A DNA stretch of 64,000 nt, taken from positions 69,589 through 133,588 of the forward strand of contig JAXMGR010000011.1 in NCBI GenBank assembly GCA_046352935.1, given 5' to 3'. Origin of the DNA: CAYWMY01 sp046352935 (GTDB lineage Bacteria > Pseudomonadota > Gammaproteobacteria > Steroidobacterales > Steroidobacteraceae). The notes under the pieces were generated by a model. The model searched no databases and was not told the DNA's origin. It saw nothing but the letters and a program-made list of their open reading frames with translations. A program made the translations under genes and the position numbers. This document shows, piece by piece, positions 49,981 through 58,158 of the stretch. How positions within the stretch are numbered: position 1 is the first letter of the stretch; each line of letters begins with the position of its first letter.

Positions 49981-50476
49981 GGATCCCTCCCTTCGGGGCA
50001 ATTGTGCGGCCCGGCCCGCGCATCGTTGATCTTGTCGGGATGGATGACACGCGCGCGCGCGCGGCTTGTCAACCGCCTCCGGCGACCGGCTGCGGGTGGG
50101 AGGAGGTCCTGCAGGGAGACCTGGCGATGGCCCCCGCCTTCTCCCGACGACCTGCCACCGGGTCCCGCGACCGCGCGGGCTGCCCGGCGCCATGCGTTTC
50201 GCGTGGTCGTGACTCGTGCACCACGGCACCAGTGAGGCACTCGAAACGGGGTGACCCGTCGAAGTTCGGCGTCGGTGACATATGAAAAATGGTGAGGGGC
50301 TCGACAGGAAGCGATGGATCTTGAGGGTGCGCGAGTGGAAATGAGAACTGGTGCAAGCATTCCGCACGATCCGCGCGAATACCGTTCGCCCCGCCGGGAT
50401 GGTCCCGGCCCGCGCAAGCCCGGAGAGCGCCGACGGACAGGCGCCCTGGCCCGCGGTCAATGATTCGGAGGATCCG
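49981..50476. other. Intergenic region between receptor and pilus operon
   Basis: These 496 bases separate the divergent receptor gene (minus) and the first pilus subunit gene (plus). Open frames cross it in several phases but none has family similarity or a ribosome-binding site that I can support. It includes a run of GC dinucleotides around 50051-50062 and an AT-richer patch (CATATGAAAAATGG, from 50279) about 190 bases before the pilus start, where a promoter could lie. No convincing -35/-10 pair was found. Confidence 0.5.
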
Positions 50477-50989
50477 ATGATCAAGCGTTTCCATGTACTG
50501 GCGGTCGCAGCAACGATGCTCGTCGCCGTGGGTGCCGCGCAGGCGGCCACCAAGACCACCACGTTCAATGTCACGGCGAACGTCCTGGCCAACTGTTCCG
50601 TCACTGCCAATGCGCTGAACTTCGGCGACTACACGCCGGCGGACGGAGCAAAGACCGGCTCGTCGACCATCAGCGTGCGCTGCACGAAGAACACGGGTTA
50701 CAGCGTCGCGCTGAACGGCGGGTTGACCAGCGGCGGCACGATCGCACAGCGTCTCATGAAGCACGCGTCGGCCGCCGACACGCTGCAGTACAACCTGTAC
50801 ACGTCGGCAGCCCTGACGACCGTCTTCGGGGACGGTACCGGCGGTTCGGGCACGAGCAACGGCACCGGCAGCGGCCTCGGCACGGCGAGCACGATCACGG
50901 TGTACGGGTCGTTGCCCGACAGCACGGCGAACCAGGATGCGGCTCCCGGCGCATACAGCGACACCGTCACCGTCACTGTGACGTACTGA
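50477..50989 (+). CDS. Spore coat protein U (SCPU) domain pilin
   Basis: A 170-residue secreted pilin. The signal peptide FHVLAVAATMLVAVGAAQA precedes an SCPU/archaic pilin domain: TTTFNVTANVLANCSVTANALNFGDYTP (with the first Cys), VRCTKNTGYSVALNGG (second Cys, likely disulfide), MKHASAADTLQYNLYTSA and the Gly/Ser/Thr-rich TGGSGTSNGTGSGLG. It ends with PGAYSDTVTVTVTY, the C-terminal strand of the family. Such subunits are assembled into archaic (Csu-type) chaperone-usher pili. GGAGG lies six bases before the ATG. It is the first gene of a four-gene operon and the likely main shaft subunit. Confidence 0.9.
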   Translation: MIKRFHVLAVAATMLVAVGAAQAATKTTTFNVTANVLANCSVTANALNFGDYTPADGAKTGSSTISVRCTKNTGYSVALNGGLTSGGTIAQRLMKHASAADTLQYNLYTSAALTTVFGDGTGGSGTSNGTGSGLGTASTITVYGSLPDSTANQDAAPGAYSDTVTVTVTY

Positions 50990-51008
50990 GCACCGGACAC
51001 CGGATCCC

Positions 51009-51752
51009 ATGTTCCACGTGGACATCTGCAGAACACTCGCTTCGTTCGCCCTGCGCGGGATGCTGCTCATGGCGCCGTGCGTGGCGACGGCCGGCGCGTT
51101 CACCATCGCGCCGGTCCGCGTGGAACTGGGTCCGGCCAGGCGCACGGAAGCGCTGACGGTCCGCAACGAGGCGGACCATCCGGTGCTCATCCAGGTGGAA
51201 ACACACGCCTGGTCGCAGGTCGACGGCGAGGACCGGCTCGAGGCCACGACGGACGCGCTGGCCACGCCGCCGGTCTTCACGCTGCCCGCCGGCGGGCAGC
51301 AGATCGTGCGCGTCGCGCTGCGTCGTGCGGTGGCGTCCGATCGGGAACTGCAGTATCGCCTGGTGCTGCAGGAAGTCCCGCCCGAGGCTCCCGTCGATGC
51401 AACGGAACTCAGGATGGCGCTGCGCATCAGCCTGCCGATCTTCGTCAGCCCCTCCAGTGCCGCGGCGCCGGTGCTGCACTGGCAGGCGGTGCGCGAAGGT
51501 GTCGATCGTCTGACGCTGCTCGCCGAGAACACGGGGAATTCCCATGCGCAGATCGTCGACTTCCAGTTGTCCGGCGCCGGTCGGACGGGGAAGCGCATCG
51601 AAGGCATGGAGTCGCGCTACGTGCTCCCGGGCAGCCAGGTACGCTGGTCGCTCACGCCTTCCGGTGGCGTGCCCGACGCGACGGAACTGAACCTCCGCGC
51701 CAACAGCGATCGCGGACCCATCGCGGTCGCCGTACCCGTCGCGGCCCGCTGA
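51009..51752 (+). CDS. Periplasmic pilus chaperone (PapD family)
   Basis: A 247-residue periplasmic chaperone. A leader with the hydrophobic stretch LLMAPCVATAGA precedes the N-terminal Ig-like domain (FTIAPVRVELGPARRTEALTVRNEADHPVLIQVETHAW). The G1-strand region follows (LPAGGQQIVRVALRRAVASDRELQYRLVLQEVP), then LRISLPIFVSP and the second Ig-like domain. It caps and folds pilin subunits by donor-strand complementation and delivers them to the usher. The gene starts 20 bases after the SCPU pilin gene, in the order typical of archaic Csu-type operons. Confidence 0.92.
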   Translation: MFHVDICRTLASFALRGMLLMAPCVATAGAFTIAPVRVELGPARRTEALTVRNEADHPVLIQVETHAWSQVDGEDRLEATTDALATPPVFTLPAGGQQIVRVALRRAVASDRELQYRLVLQEVPPEAPVDATELRMALRISLPIFVSPSSAAAPVLHWQAVREGVDRLTLLAENTGNSHAQIVDFQLSGAGRTGKRIEGMESRYVLPGSQVRWSLTPSGGVPDATELNLRANSDRGPIAVAVPVAAR

Positions 51753-51769
51753 TTCCTGGTCGATGACCC

Positions 51770-54115
51770 ATGCTGCGCGCCTGCATCGCCACGGTCGGAT
51801 GGCTCGCGGCCACTGTCATATTCCCGGTCGACGCGTTCGGTGCGGCGCCGACAGTGCCGGCCGAAACAGGTCCGCGGGAGACCGTTCTCGAAGTCGAGGT
51901 CAATTCCGTCCCGGCTCCCGATGCACTCGTCGTACTGCGGGACGAGCACGATGATCTGTGGCTGGCCGTCACCGACTTCGAGGCCCTGCGGCTGCGGCCG
52001 CCTCAGGCGCCCGCGCTGGTGTTCGCAGGGCGCCACTACCTTCCGGTCCGTGCGATCGACGGCAGCCGCGTGCGCATCGATGCGGTCCTGCAGCGGGCGA
52101 TCATCACGGTTCCGGCGCCGGCGCTCCTGACGACCCGCATGGACCTGGATGCCCAGGCTCCCCGGCGCGAAGTGCACACCGGTCGTGGCGCCTTCCTCAA
52201 CTATGAAGTCATCGGCTCGAACATCGAGCATCGACGCAGCGCGGCCGGCAGCTCGGAACTGGGATTGTTCACGCAGCAGGGGGTCCTCACTCACTCCCTC
52301 GCGGCCGGGGATGCGTCCGGCTCGACGCGCGTCGTTCGCCTCGAGACGACCTGGCGGCACGATCGGCCCGCAGCCCTGCAGTCGCTGCGCCTCGGCGACG
52401 GCGTCTCGGTCGGGGGCGCGTGGGGCAGTGCGACACGCTTCGGCGGGCTGCAGTGGGGAACGGACTTCAGCCTGCGGCCCGATCTGATCACGACGCCGCT
52501 GCTCACGGTCGGTGGATCGGCGGCACTGCCTTCGTCCGTCGACGTTCTCATGAACGGCCAGAACGTCGGCAGCCAGGCCGTGCCGGCGGGACCCTTCGTC
52601 ATCGACCGCCTGCCGGCCGTGACCGGCGCCGGCGACGTGCAACTCGTCGTGCGCGACGCGCTCGGCCGGGAGCAGGTGATCGCGGTGCCGTTCTATTCGA
52701 GCAGCGCCCTGCTGCAGCCCGGGCTCAGCGACTACTCCTTCGAAGTCGGCGCCGAGCGGCGCAATTTCACGCTGCGCGACAACGACTACGGTCGGCTGTT
52801 CGCGGCGGCGACCTGGCGTCGCGGTCTGACGGCTGGCCTCACGCTGGAAGCCCACGGCGAGTTCCTGCGGAGCGGGCCGCGGGCGCTCGGTGTCGATGTG
52901 TCCGCGCGCATCGCGAATCTCGGCGTTGCCCGCCTCACCACGGCCGTCGGCGGCGAGCCCGGTAGAGCGGGCGCGAGATTCGGGATCGGGCTCGAACGTT
53001 CGGCGCGCGGCTTGAGCTTCGCGCTGCGCAGCGAATGGTCCGGCAGTTCCTACCGCCAGATCAGTGACGCGGGCGACGGCGTCTTCGCCGGCCCCCGTCC
53101 CGAGCGGCGGACGATCGCACAGCTCGGGGCGTCACTGGGCGCCGCGGGCACGCTCTCGGTGGCGGTTGCGCAGGACGCCCTGCGTCACGCGCCCGACCGG
53201 CGCGTGCTGGCGATATCGCACAGCGTCTCCCTGGGCGGGGTCGGCTACCTGAGCCTCACCGCGAGTCGCCTGCGCGGAGAGAACCGCGGGACCAGCGCAT
53301 TCCTCGCGCTCACCGTGCCGTTGGGGAAGGGGAGTTCGGCGAGCTTTGCGGCTCGCCGCGAACGGACCGGGGACCTGCACCAGAACCGCGCCGAGGCGAC
53401 GCTGCAGCAGACGGCGCCCGTCGGGCGCGGCTTCGGGTACAGCGTGAATGCGGCGACGGGCGGCGATCTGCGCGCCGGCTGGACGGCGCACTTCGACGCG
53501 ACGGCGGTGGAGTTCGAGGCCGTGCGCACGGATGGCGCCACGGCGCAGCGTGCGACGCTGACGGGCGGTCTGGTCTGGCTGGGTGGAGCCCTGCGGGCGA
53601 CTCGACAGGTCGATGACAGCTTCGCGCTCGTGAATGTGGGCGGCATCCCGGACGTGCAGGTGTTCCTCGAGAACCAGCCTGTTGCGCGGACCGACGAACA
53701 CGGTCTCGCACTGATCCGGAATCTGCGGCCGTACGAGACGAACCGTATCAGCGTCGATCCCGCGAAGCTGCCGATCGACACCTGGATCGACACCAGCACG
53801 GCCATGGTCTCGCCGGCGTTCCGCTCCGGGACGGAAATTGCCTTTGCGCTGCGCCGCGAGCGCGGCGTGGTCGTGCGCCTGCGTCGTGCCGATGGCAGCA
53901 GCGTGCCTTCCGGTGCGGTCGTCCGGCTCGGCGCACAGTCATATCCCGTCGCCCGGCAGGGCATGACCTATCTCGTTGCAGACGAGGCCCGGATCCGGGC
54001 GACTGCGGTCTGGTCGGGCGGAAGCTGCGTGTTCGAACTGCAGCGTCCGGAGGGCGATGACCCGCTGCCGGACCTCGGTATCATCACCTGCGGATCGGCC
54101 GGGGACACGCGATGA
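51770..54115 (+). CDS. Outer-membrane fimbrial usher
   Basis: A 781-residue usher of the archaic chaperone-usher type. A signal peptide (MLRACIATVGWLAATVIFPVDAFG) is followed by the N-terminal chaperone-binding domain (LEVEVNSVPAPDALVVLRDE) and the barrel (LNYEVIGSNIEHRRSAAG, LRLGDGVSVGGAWGSATRFGG). A plug region and the phrase PSSVDVLMNGQNVGSQAVPAGPFVIDRLPAVTGAGD are typical of ushers. The C-terminal domain has RPYETNRISVDPAKLPID. It forms the pore for pilin secretion and assembly. It is shorter than FimD (about 830) but in the range for archaic ushers. The stop overlaps the next gene's ATG by four bases. Confidence 0.92.
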   Translation: MLRACIATVGWLAATVIFPVDAFGAAPTVPAETGPRETVLEVEVNSVPAPDALVVLRDEHDDLWLAVTDFEALRLRPPQAPALVFAGRHYLPVRAIDGSRVRIDAVLQRAIITVPAPALLTTRMDLDAQAPRREVHTGRGAFLNYEVIGSNIEHRRSAAGSSELGLFTQQGVLTHSLAAGDASGSTRVVRLETTWRHDRPAALQSLRLGDGVSVGGAWGSATRFGGLQWGTDFSLRPDLITTPLLTVGGSAALPSSVDVLMNGQNVGSQAVPAGPFVIDRLPAVTGAGDVQLVVRDALGREQVIAVPFYSSSALLQPGLSDYSFEVGAERRNFTLRDNDYGRLFAAATWRRGLTAGLTLEAHGEFLRSGPRALGVDVSARIANLGVARLTTAVGGEPGRAGARFGIGLERSARGLSFALRSEWSGSSYRQISDAGDGVFAGPRPERRTIAQLGASLGAAGTLSVAVAQDALRHAPDRRVLAISHSVSLGGVGYLSLTASRLRGENRGTSAFLALTVPLGKGSSASFAARRERTGDLHQNRAEATLQQTAPVGRGFGYSVNAATGGDLRAGWTAHFDATAVEFEAVRTDGATAQRATLTGGLVWLGGALRATRQVDDSFALVNVGGIPDVQVFLENQPVARTDEHGLALIRNLRPYETNRISVDPAKLPIDTWIDTSTAMVSPAFRSGTEIAFALRRERGVVVRLRRADGSSVPSGAVVRLGAQSYPVARQGMTYLVADEARIRATAVWSGGSCVFELQRPEGDDPLPDLGIITCGSAGDTR

Positions 54116-54663
54116 ATCGAGAGCGGGCGCGTCACATCGTCCACGCGAGCGCGCCAGCGCGACACCGTGGCGCATGGTGGCTGGGCGCGCTCCTCGGTCT
54201 GGTGTGCGGCATGGCCGGAGCCGCGGACTGCTCCATCACGGCAGTCGGGGTGGCCTTCGGGGTCTACGACCCGCTGGCGGTCACGGCAGTCGATGCGACC
54301 GGTACGGTGAGTGTCCGCTGCGTCTGGACCAGCGGCAGCGGCACCGGTGCCCAGCGTGTTTCGCCCGTCATCAGTCTGAGCGCCGGACTCCCGCCGGGTA
54401 CCCTGACGCAGCGGCGGCTGAGAACCGCCACTGGCGATCTTCTGAACTACAACCTCTTCCGCGACACGGCCCGCACGCAGATCTGGGGCGACGGATCCTC
54501 GGGAACGTTCACCGCGCCGACCAGCCCGGCGGCTCTGGTTCTGCCGAGTTCCGGGAATCCTCGCACGGGAACCCGGACCATCTACGGCCGTATGCCGGCG
54601 GGTCAGACGAACGCGGCGCCCGGCAGCTACGCCGACACGATCACTGTGACGGTGACGTTCTGA
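54112..54663 (+). CDS. SCPU-domain protein, probable pilus tip subunit
   Basis: A 183-residue secreted protein. The signal sequence (GAWWLGALLGLVCGMAGA) leads into ADCSITAVGVAFGVYDPLAV, VSVRCVWTSG (cysteine pair), LRTATGDLLNYNLFRDTARTQIWGDGSSG and the final PGSYADTITVTVTF, all SCPU features. In archaic operons the last gene, after the usher, often encodes the tip adhesin, but those usually carry an extra adhesin domain; this one is a single SCPU domain. ATG overlaps the usher stop (ATGA, 54112-54115). Adhesin or minor pilin are both possible. Confidence 0.88.
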   Translation: MNRERARHIVHASAPARHRGAWWLGALLGLVCGMAGAADCSITAVGVAFGVYDPLAVTAVDATGTVSVRCVWTSGSGTGAQRVSPVISLSAGLPPGTLTQRRLRTATGDLLNYNLFRDTARTQIWGDGSSGTFTAPTSPAALVLPSSGNPRTGTRTIYGRMPAGQTNAAPGSYADTITVTVTF

Positions 54664-54682
54664 GGAATGGCGCGGTCACCGC

Positions 54683-55147
54683 TCACAGCGGCGTTGCGGC
54701 AATGTCCAGCGGCCAGGGATAGACACCCGGGGCGATGCCGGGCGGCAGGCGGAAGCGGTAGCTCAGCGTGAGAGCACTGGCGGCCGGAGCTGCGCCTCTT
54801 CGCACCAGTCGCACGGGTTCGCGCGTCATCCGGACGACACCGTCACCATACGCGATGTCGACGTCCGCGAAGTCGGGGTGCAGGGAGCGGATCTCGACTG
54901 CGTAGCCCTCGCGACTGTTCGTACGCACGCCGAGCGCCGTGGCGGAACGGACTTCCACGTATCCCGCGCGCACGTCAGCGGCGGAGATCGACAGCGCGCG
55001 CGGCGGGTTCAAGACGCGCAACTCGGCGCGCGGCTGCACGAATGCACCCACGGCCATCGTCGTGTGCTGTTCGGTCGCGAGGCCGGTCGATGCGGCTGCC
55101 AGGCCCAGCGATACGGTCAGCACGATTTGTTGTGCCACCATCCCCAT
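54683..55147 (-). CDS. Secreted protein, unknown, convergent with pilus operon
   Basis: A 154-residue exported protein. A signal peptide (IVLTVSLGLAAASTGLA) precedes a beta-rich body: TMAVGAFVQPRAELRVLNPPRALSISAADVRAGYVEVRSATALGVRTNS and ALTLSYRFRLPPGIAPGVYPWPLDIAATPL (read in blocks). The last phrase, with PGxYPWPL, looks like the ending of an immunoglobulin-like or pilin-like fold. AGGAG is visible about 12 bases before the ATG at 55147. It converges on the SCPU tip gene with a 19-base gap. It may be a pilus-associated subunit or an unrelated envelope protein. I do not recognise the family. Confidence 0.65.
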   Translation of the reverse strand: MGMVAQQIVLTVSLGLAAASTGLATEQHTTMAVGAFVQPRAELRVLNPPRALSISAADVRAGYVEVRSATALGVRTNSREGYAVEIRSLHPDFADVDIAYGDGVVRMTREPVRLVRRGAAPAASALTLSYRFRLPPGIAPGVYPWPLDIAATPL

Positions 55148-55272
55148 GCCGGAATGGTCTCCTGTCCCTCGGTTTCTCACAACACGGGTTGCGGCCGCCG
55201 GCGGAAAAACTTGAGGAGCCGTAATATGTCGCATCAGTGCCCGATGCGGGCGACCCGGCGGAATGCATCGAC

Positions 55273-56265
55273 ATGAGCAGCGGTGGCGAAGTGCGGCTTC
55301 CCTGGTGGCGACGCCTCGTTCCGGACCCGTTCCTGCTGTCGCTGCTCGCGGCCGTCGCGCTCGCGCTGCTGCTCCCGTGCAGCGGCGAAGCAGCCCGCGG
55401 CCTTCGATATCTCGCGAATGCGCTGATCGTGCTGCTGTTCTTCGGCTACGGCCTGCGCCTGGCGCCCTCCGTGGTCGCGGCCGGCCTGTCCGACTGGCGA
55501 CTGCAGTCCGCGGTTCTCGTCTGCACGTTCGTCGTGTTCCCGCTGGGTGGCTGGCTGCTGCACCGGCTCCTGCCGGGACTGTTGCCGGATTCCCTGTGGA
55601 CAGGAGTCCTGTTCCTCTGCTTCCTGCCCTCGACCGTGCAGTCGGCCGTGTCGTTCACGTCGATGGCGCATGGCAACACCGCTGCCGCGGTCTGCGCGGC
55701 GACACTTTCGAATCTGCTGGGCGTGTTCCTCACGCCATTGCTCGTGGCGCTGGTGCTCACGAACCGGGACGGGGGGATCGGCGCGACGCAGGTGATCAGG
55801 ATCGCGACCCAGCTCGTGCTGCCCTTCGTCGCGGGTCAGCTGCTGCGCCCGCGGCTCGCGGCCTGGGCGCATCGTCACGGTGGACTGCTGCGCGTCTCGG
55901 ACCGCAGCGCGATCCTCCTGTCCATCTACACGGCCTTCAGCGCCGCCGTGGTCCAGGGGCTGTGGACGCAGATACCTGCACGACAGCTCTGGCTGCTGGT
56001 TGCCGTCTGCGGCGTGCTGATGACCGTCGTGCTGGCCGCCGCGTTTCTGGGCAGCCGGGTCCTCGGACTCCCGCGCGAGAACGCGATCGTCGTGCTGTTC
56101 TGTGGCTCGCACAAGTCACTGGCCACCGGCATCCCGACCGCGAACGTGTTGTTCGGCGCCGCCGCGCTGGGCCCCGTGCTGCTGCCGCTCATGATCTACC
56201 ACCAGCTGGAGCTGATGATCGGCGCGTCGCTCGCGCGCCTTCACAGCAGGCGTCGCGAGCCCTGA
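55273..56265 (+). CDS. Bile acid:sodium symporter-family transporter
   Basis: A 330-residue membrane protein with about ten helices. The first runs from PFLLSLLAAVALALLL; others include LANALIVLLFFGYGLRLAPSVV, FLCFLPSTVQSAVSFTSMAHGN, ALSNLLGVFLTPLLVALVL-like segments and LLVAVCGVLMTVVLAAAFL. The phrase LPSTVQSAVSFTSMAHGNTAAAVCAAT and the matching GSHKSLATGIPTANVLF are the two crossover motifs of the SBF-like (YfeH/P7 type) branch of the bile acid:Na+ symporters. Transport substrate is unknown. ATG 55273 is chosen; a GTG at 55237 would add 12 residues. It precedes a catabolic gene set but with a 343-base gap, so a link is speculative. Confidence 0.85.
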   Translation: MSSGGEVRLPWWRRLVPDPFLLSLLAAVALALLLPCSGEAARGLRYLANALIVLLFFGYGLRLAPSVVAAGLSDWRLQSAVLVCTFVVFPLGGWLLHRLLPGLLPDSLWTGVLFLCFLPSTVQSAVSFTSMAHGNTAAAVCAATLSNLLGVFLTPLLVALVLTNRDGGIGATQVIRIATQLVLPFVAGQLLRPRLAAWAHRHGGLLRVSDRSAILLSIYTAFSAAVVQGLWTQIPARQLWLLVAVCGVLMTVVLAAAFLGSRVLGLPRENAIVVLFCGSHKSLATGIPTANVLFGAAALGPVLLPLMIYHQLELMIGASLARLHSRRREP

Positions 56266-56608
56266 TGCGGCTCTTCGACGCCGGTCCGGGGCGCCCGTGC
56301 ATGCGGCTGTCCTGCGGCGTCGCTGCACGCTGACGTTCGCGCAGTGCCCGTTGCGGGTGCGTTGAACCGCCCGCTGTCTTCCAGTGCCTCCCGTCGCGGC
56401 CGGGTCCGGCAGCGGCAGGAGTGGCAGACGGGCACGGCCCACGATCACCAGCATCATGCAAACGGACGATTCCGGAGGGCACGACCGCCAGTACTGTGCC
56501 CGCGAAACGGGACCTGCGGCGTCGAGGGGTGCCGGTGTCGCGGGATCTGGCTCGGGCTGCCAGGCACTGGCCACGGGCCGGATTCCCGCGGGGCCAAGGA
56601 GTTCGCCG
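56266..56608. other. Intergenic region before the EthD gene
   Basis: These 343 bases between the transporter and EthD genes hold no gene I can support. The EthD frame stays open upstream to 56384, but that part is low-complexity and lacks family similarity. No clear promoter or hairpin is seen; a promoter for the EthD-SDR-ALDH-ligase run presumably lies here. Confidence 0.5.
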
Positions 56609-57343
56609 GTGGAGAAGGTCGTTTACGTGCTCTGGCGGCGCCAGGACCAGGACAGCGCGTCATTGCGCGCGTACCTGTGTGGGGATGTGGCCGCGAGACT
56701 CGTCGATCTGGGGGCACGCGGCATACAGGTGAATGTCAGCGATGACGCTGTGGCTGCGGCCGACGGTCTGCGCCAGCGCAGCACTCGCCCGCAGATGGAT
56801 GCGGTGCTGTCCGCGTGGGTGGACACGGCGATTGCACGGTACCGGCGCCCGTTCGACGATGTCGTCGAAGCCTCCGTCGGACGCATGGCGGCCTATCTGG
56901 TGACCGAGTCCCAGCCGCTGCGAAACACGCTGCATCCGCCGGTACCGGGCCAGCGCACCACCGGCTTCTCTCAGCTCGCGTTCCTTAAGCGTCCGCCGCG
57001 TCTCACCCACGAAGCCTGGCTGGACGTCTGGCACAACTCCCATACGCAGGTCGCCGTCGAGACGCAGAGTTCGTTCCTCTACGTACAGAACGTCGTCGTC
57101 CGCCCGCTCAGCCACGCGGCACCGGCACTCGATGCGATGGTCGAGGAATGCTTCCCGTCCGAGGCGATGTCCGATCCCCATGTGTTCTTCGATGCAGCAG
57201 GGGACGACCAGAAGCTCCATCGCAACCGTGCGGCGATGATGGAGAGCTGCCGCCGCTTCATCGATTTCGATGACGTCCGGCAACACTTCGTCATCGACGT
57301 CGTACCGACCAGCCAGTATGTCGTCGAGCCGCCGTCCGGCTGA
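56609..57343 (+). CDS. EthD-domain protein
   Basis: A 244-residue cytoplasmic protein. The C-terminal half is a clear EthD alpha-beta barrel: FSQLAFLKRPPRLTHEAWLDVWHNSHTQVAVETQ, YVQNVVVRPL and the closing FIDFDDVRQHFVIDVVPTSQYVV. The N-terminal half (VVYVLWRRQDQDSASLRAYL) looks like a second, degenerate copy of the fold. EthD proteins are small dimeric barrels found in ether, polyketide, sterol and aromatic degradation clusters. The start GTG at 56609 is supported by AAGGAG seven bases upstream. SDR, ALDH and acyl-CoA ligase genes follow on the same strand with gaps of 46, 19 and 35 bases. The reaction is unknown. Confidence 0.85.
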   Translation: MEKVVYVLWRRQDQDSASLRAYLCGDVAARLVDLGARGIQVNVSDDAVAAADGLRQRSTRPQMDAVLSAWVDTAIARYRRPFDDVVEASVGRMAAYLVTESQPLRNTLHPPVPGQRTTGFSQLAFLKRPPRLTHEAWLDVWHNSHTQVAVETQSSFLYVQNVVVRPLSHAAPALDAMVEECFPSEAMSDPHVFFDAAGDDQKLHRNRAAMMESCRRFIDFDDVRQHFVIDVVPTSQYVVEPPSG

Positions 57344-57389
57344 GACTCGACGCGACTGCCCGTTCGCGCCAATGTCGTCGGAGACTCGA

Positions 57390-58139
57390 ATGTCGGACCC
57401 GCTGTTTGCAGGAAGAGTTGCCCTTGTCACCGGCGCCGGCAGCGGGATCGGCCGCGCTGCCGCGCTCGCCTACGCTCGCGAAGGTGCGCGGGTCATGGTG
57501 TCGGATGTGAATGCGGAATCCGGCACCGCAACGGCGCGATCGATCGCCGAGTCGGGCGGTGATGCCCGTTTCCTCGCCTGCGACGTTGCCAGCGAAACGG
57601 CGGTCCAGGAACTGGTTGCGGCCACCGTCGCTGCCTTCGGTCGACTCGATTTCGCCTTCAACAACGCGGGGATCACCAATGCCGGACAGGATTTCGACCT
57701 CGACGTCTTCCGCCAGCTGATCGCGGTCAATCTTCTGGGTGTGGCCTACGGGATCAAGTTCGAGGTCGAGCAGATGCTGCGACAGGGCGGTGGCACGATC
57801 GTCAACACCGCGTCGATCGCCGGGCTGTCCGGGTCGGGCGGCCCGGACTATGTGGCGAGCAAGCATGGTGTGGTCGGGTTGACGCGTTCCGCGGCGCTCC
57901 GGTACGCCGCGAAGGGCATCCGTGTGAATGCCGTCTGCCCCGGGGTCGTGATCACCGGCATGACGGATCCGCTGCTGAAGAATCCGCAGATGAAGGCGCG
58001 TATCGAAGCCATGACCCCCATGGGGCGCATGGGAACTGCCGAGGAGATTGCCGAGGCGGTGATCTGGCTCAGTTCCGACAAGGCGAGTTTCGTGACCGGC
58101 CAGGCGCTGGCCGTCGATGGCGGCTGCCTGTGCCGCTGA
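57390..58139 (+). CDS. Short-chain dehydrogenase/reductase (classical SDR)
   Basis: A 249-residue classical SDR. The cofactor motif is VTGAGSGIGRAAA; D at SDVNAE at the end of the second strand favours NAD+ over NADP+. Other elements are CDV, NNAG, the catalytic serine in NTASIAG, Y-x3-K in DYVASKHG and the C-terminal GQALAVDGG. It oxidises a hydroxyl or reduces a ketone on the pathway substrate. GGAG lies just before ATG 57390; an earlier ATG at 57372 is less well placed. The next gene (ALDH) starts 19 bases after its stop, suggesting alcohol-to-acid oxidation when the two act together. Confidence 0.93.
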   Translation: MSDPLFAGRVALVTGAGSGIGRAAALAYAREGARVMVSDVNAESGTATARSIAESGGDARFLACDVASETAVQELVAATVAAFGRLDFAFNNAGITNAGQDFDLDVFRQLIAVNLLGVAYGIKFEVEQMLRQGGGTIVNTASIAGLSGSGGPDYVASKHGVVGLTRSAALRYAAKGIRVNAVCPGVVITGMTDPLLKNPQMKARIEAMTPMGRMGTAEEIAEAVIWLSSDKASFVTGQALAVDGGCLCR

Positions 58140-58158
58140 TGCTGCGAGGAGATGCGAG

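Noticed and set aside
50051..50062. GC dinucleotide run as a microsatellite or phase-variation tract
   Set aside because: The run is short, lies outside any gene, and is expected by chance in DNA this GC-rich.
46870..50235. Very long plus-strand open frame (1121 codons) opposite cysD and the TonB-dependent receptor
   Set aside because: It lies antisense to two well-supported genes, has Arg/Val/Gly/Glu-heavy shadow composition and no domain similarity. GC-rich codon use often leaves such opposite-strand frames open.
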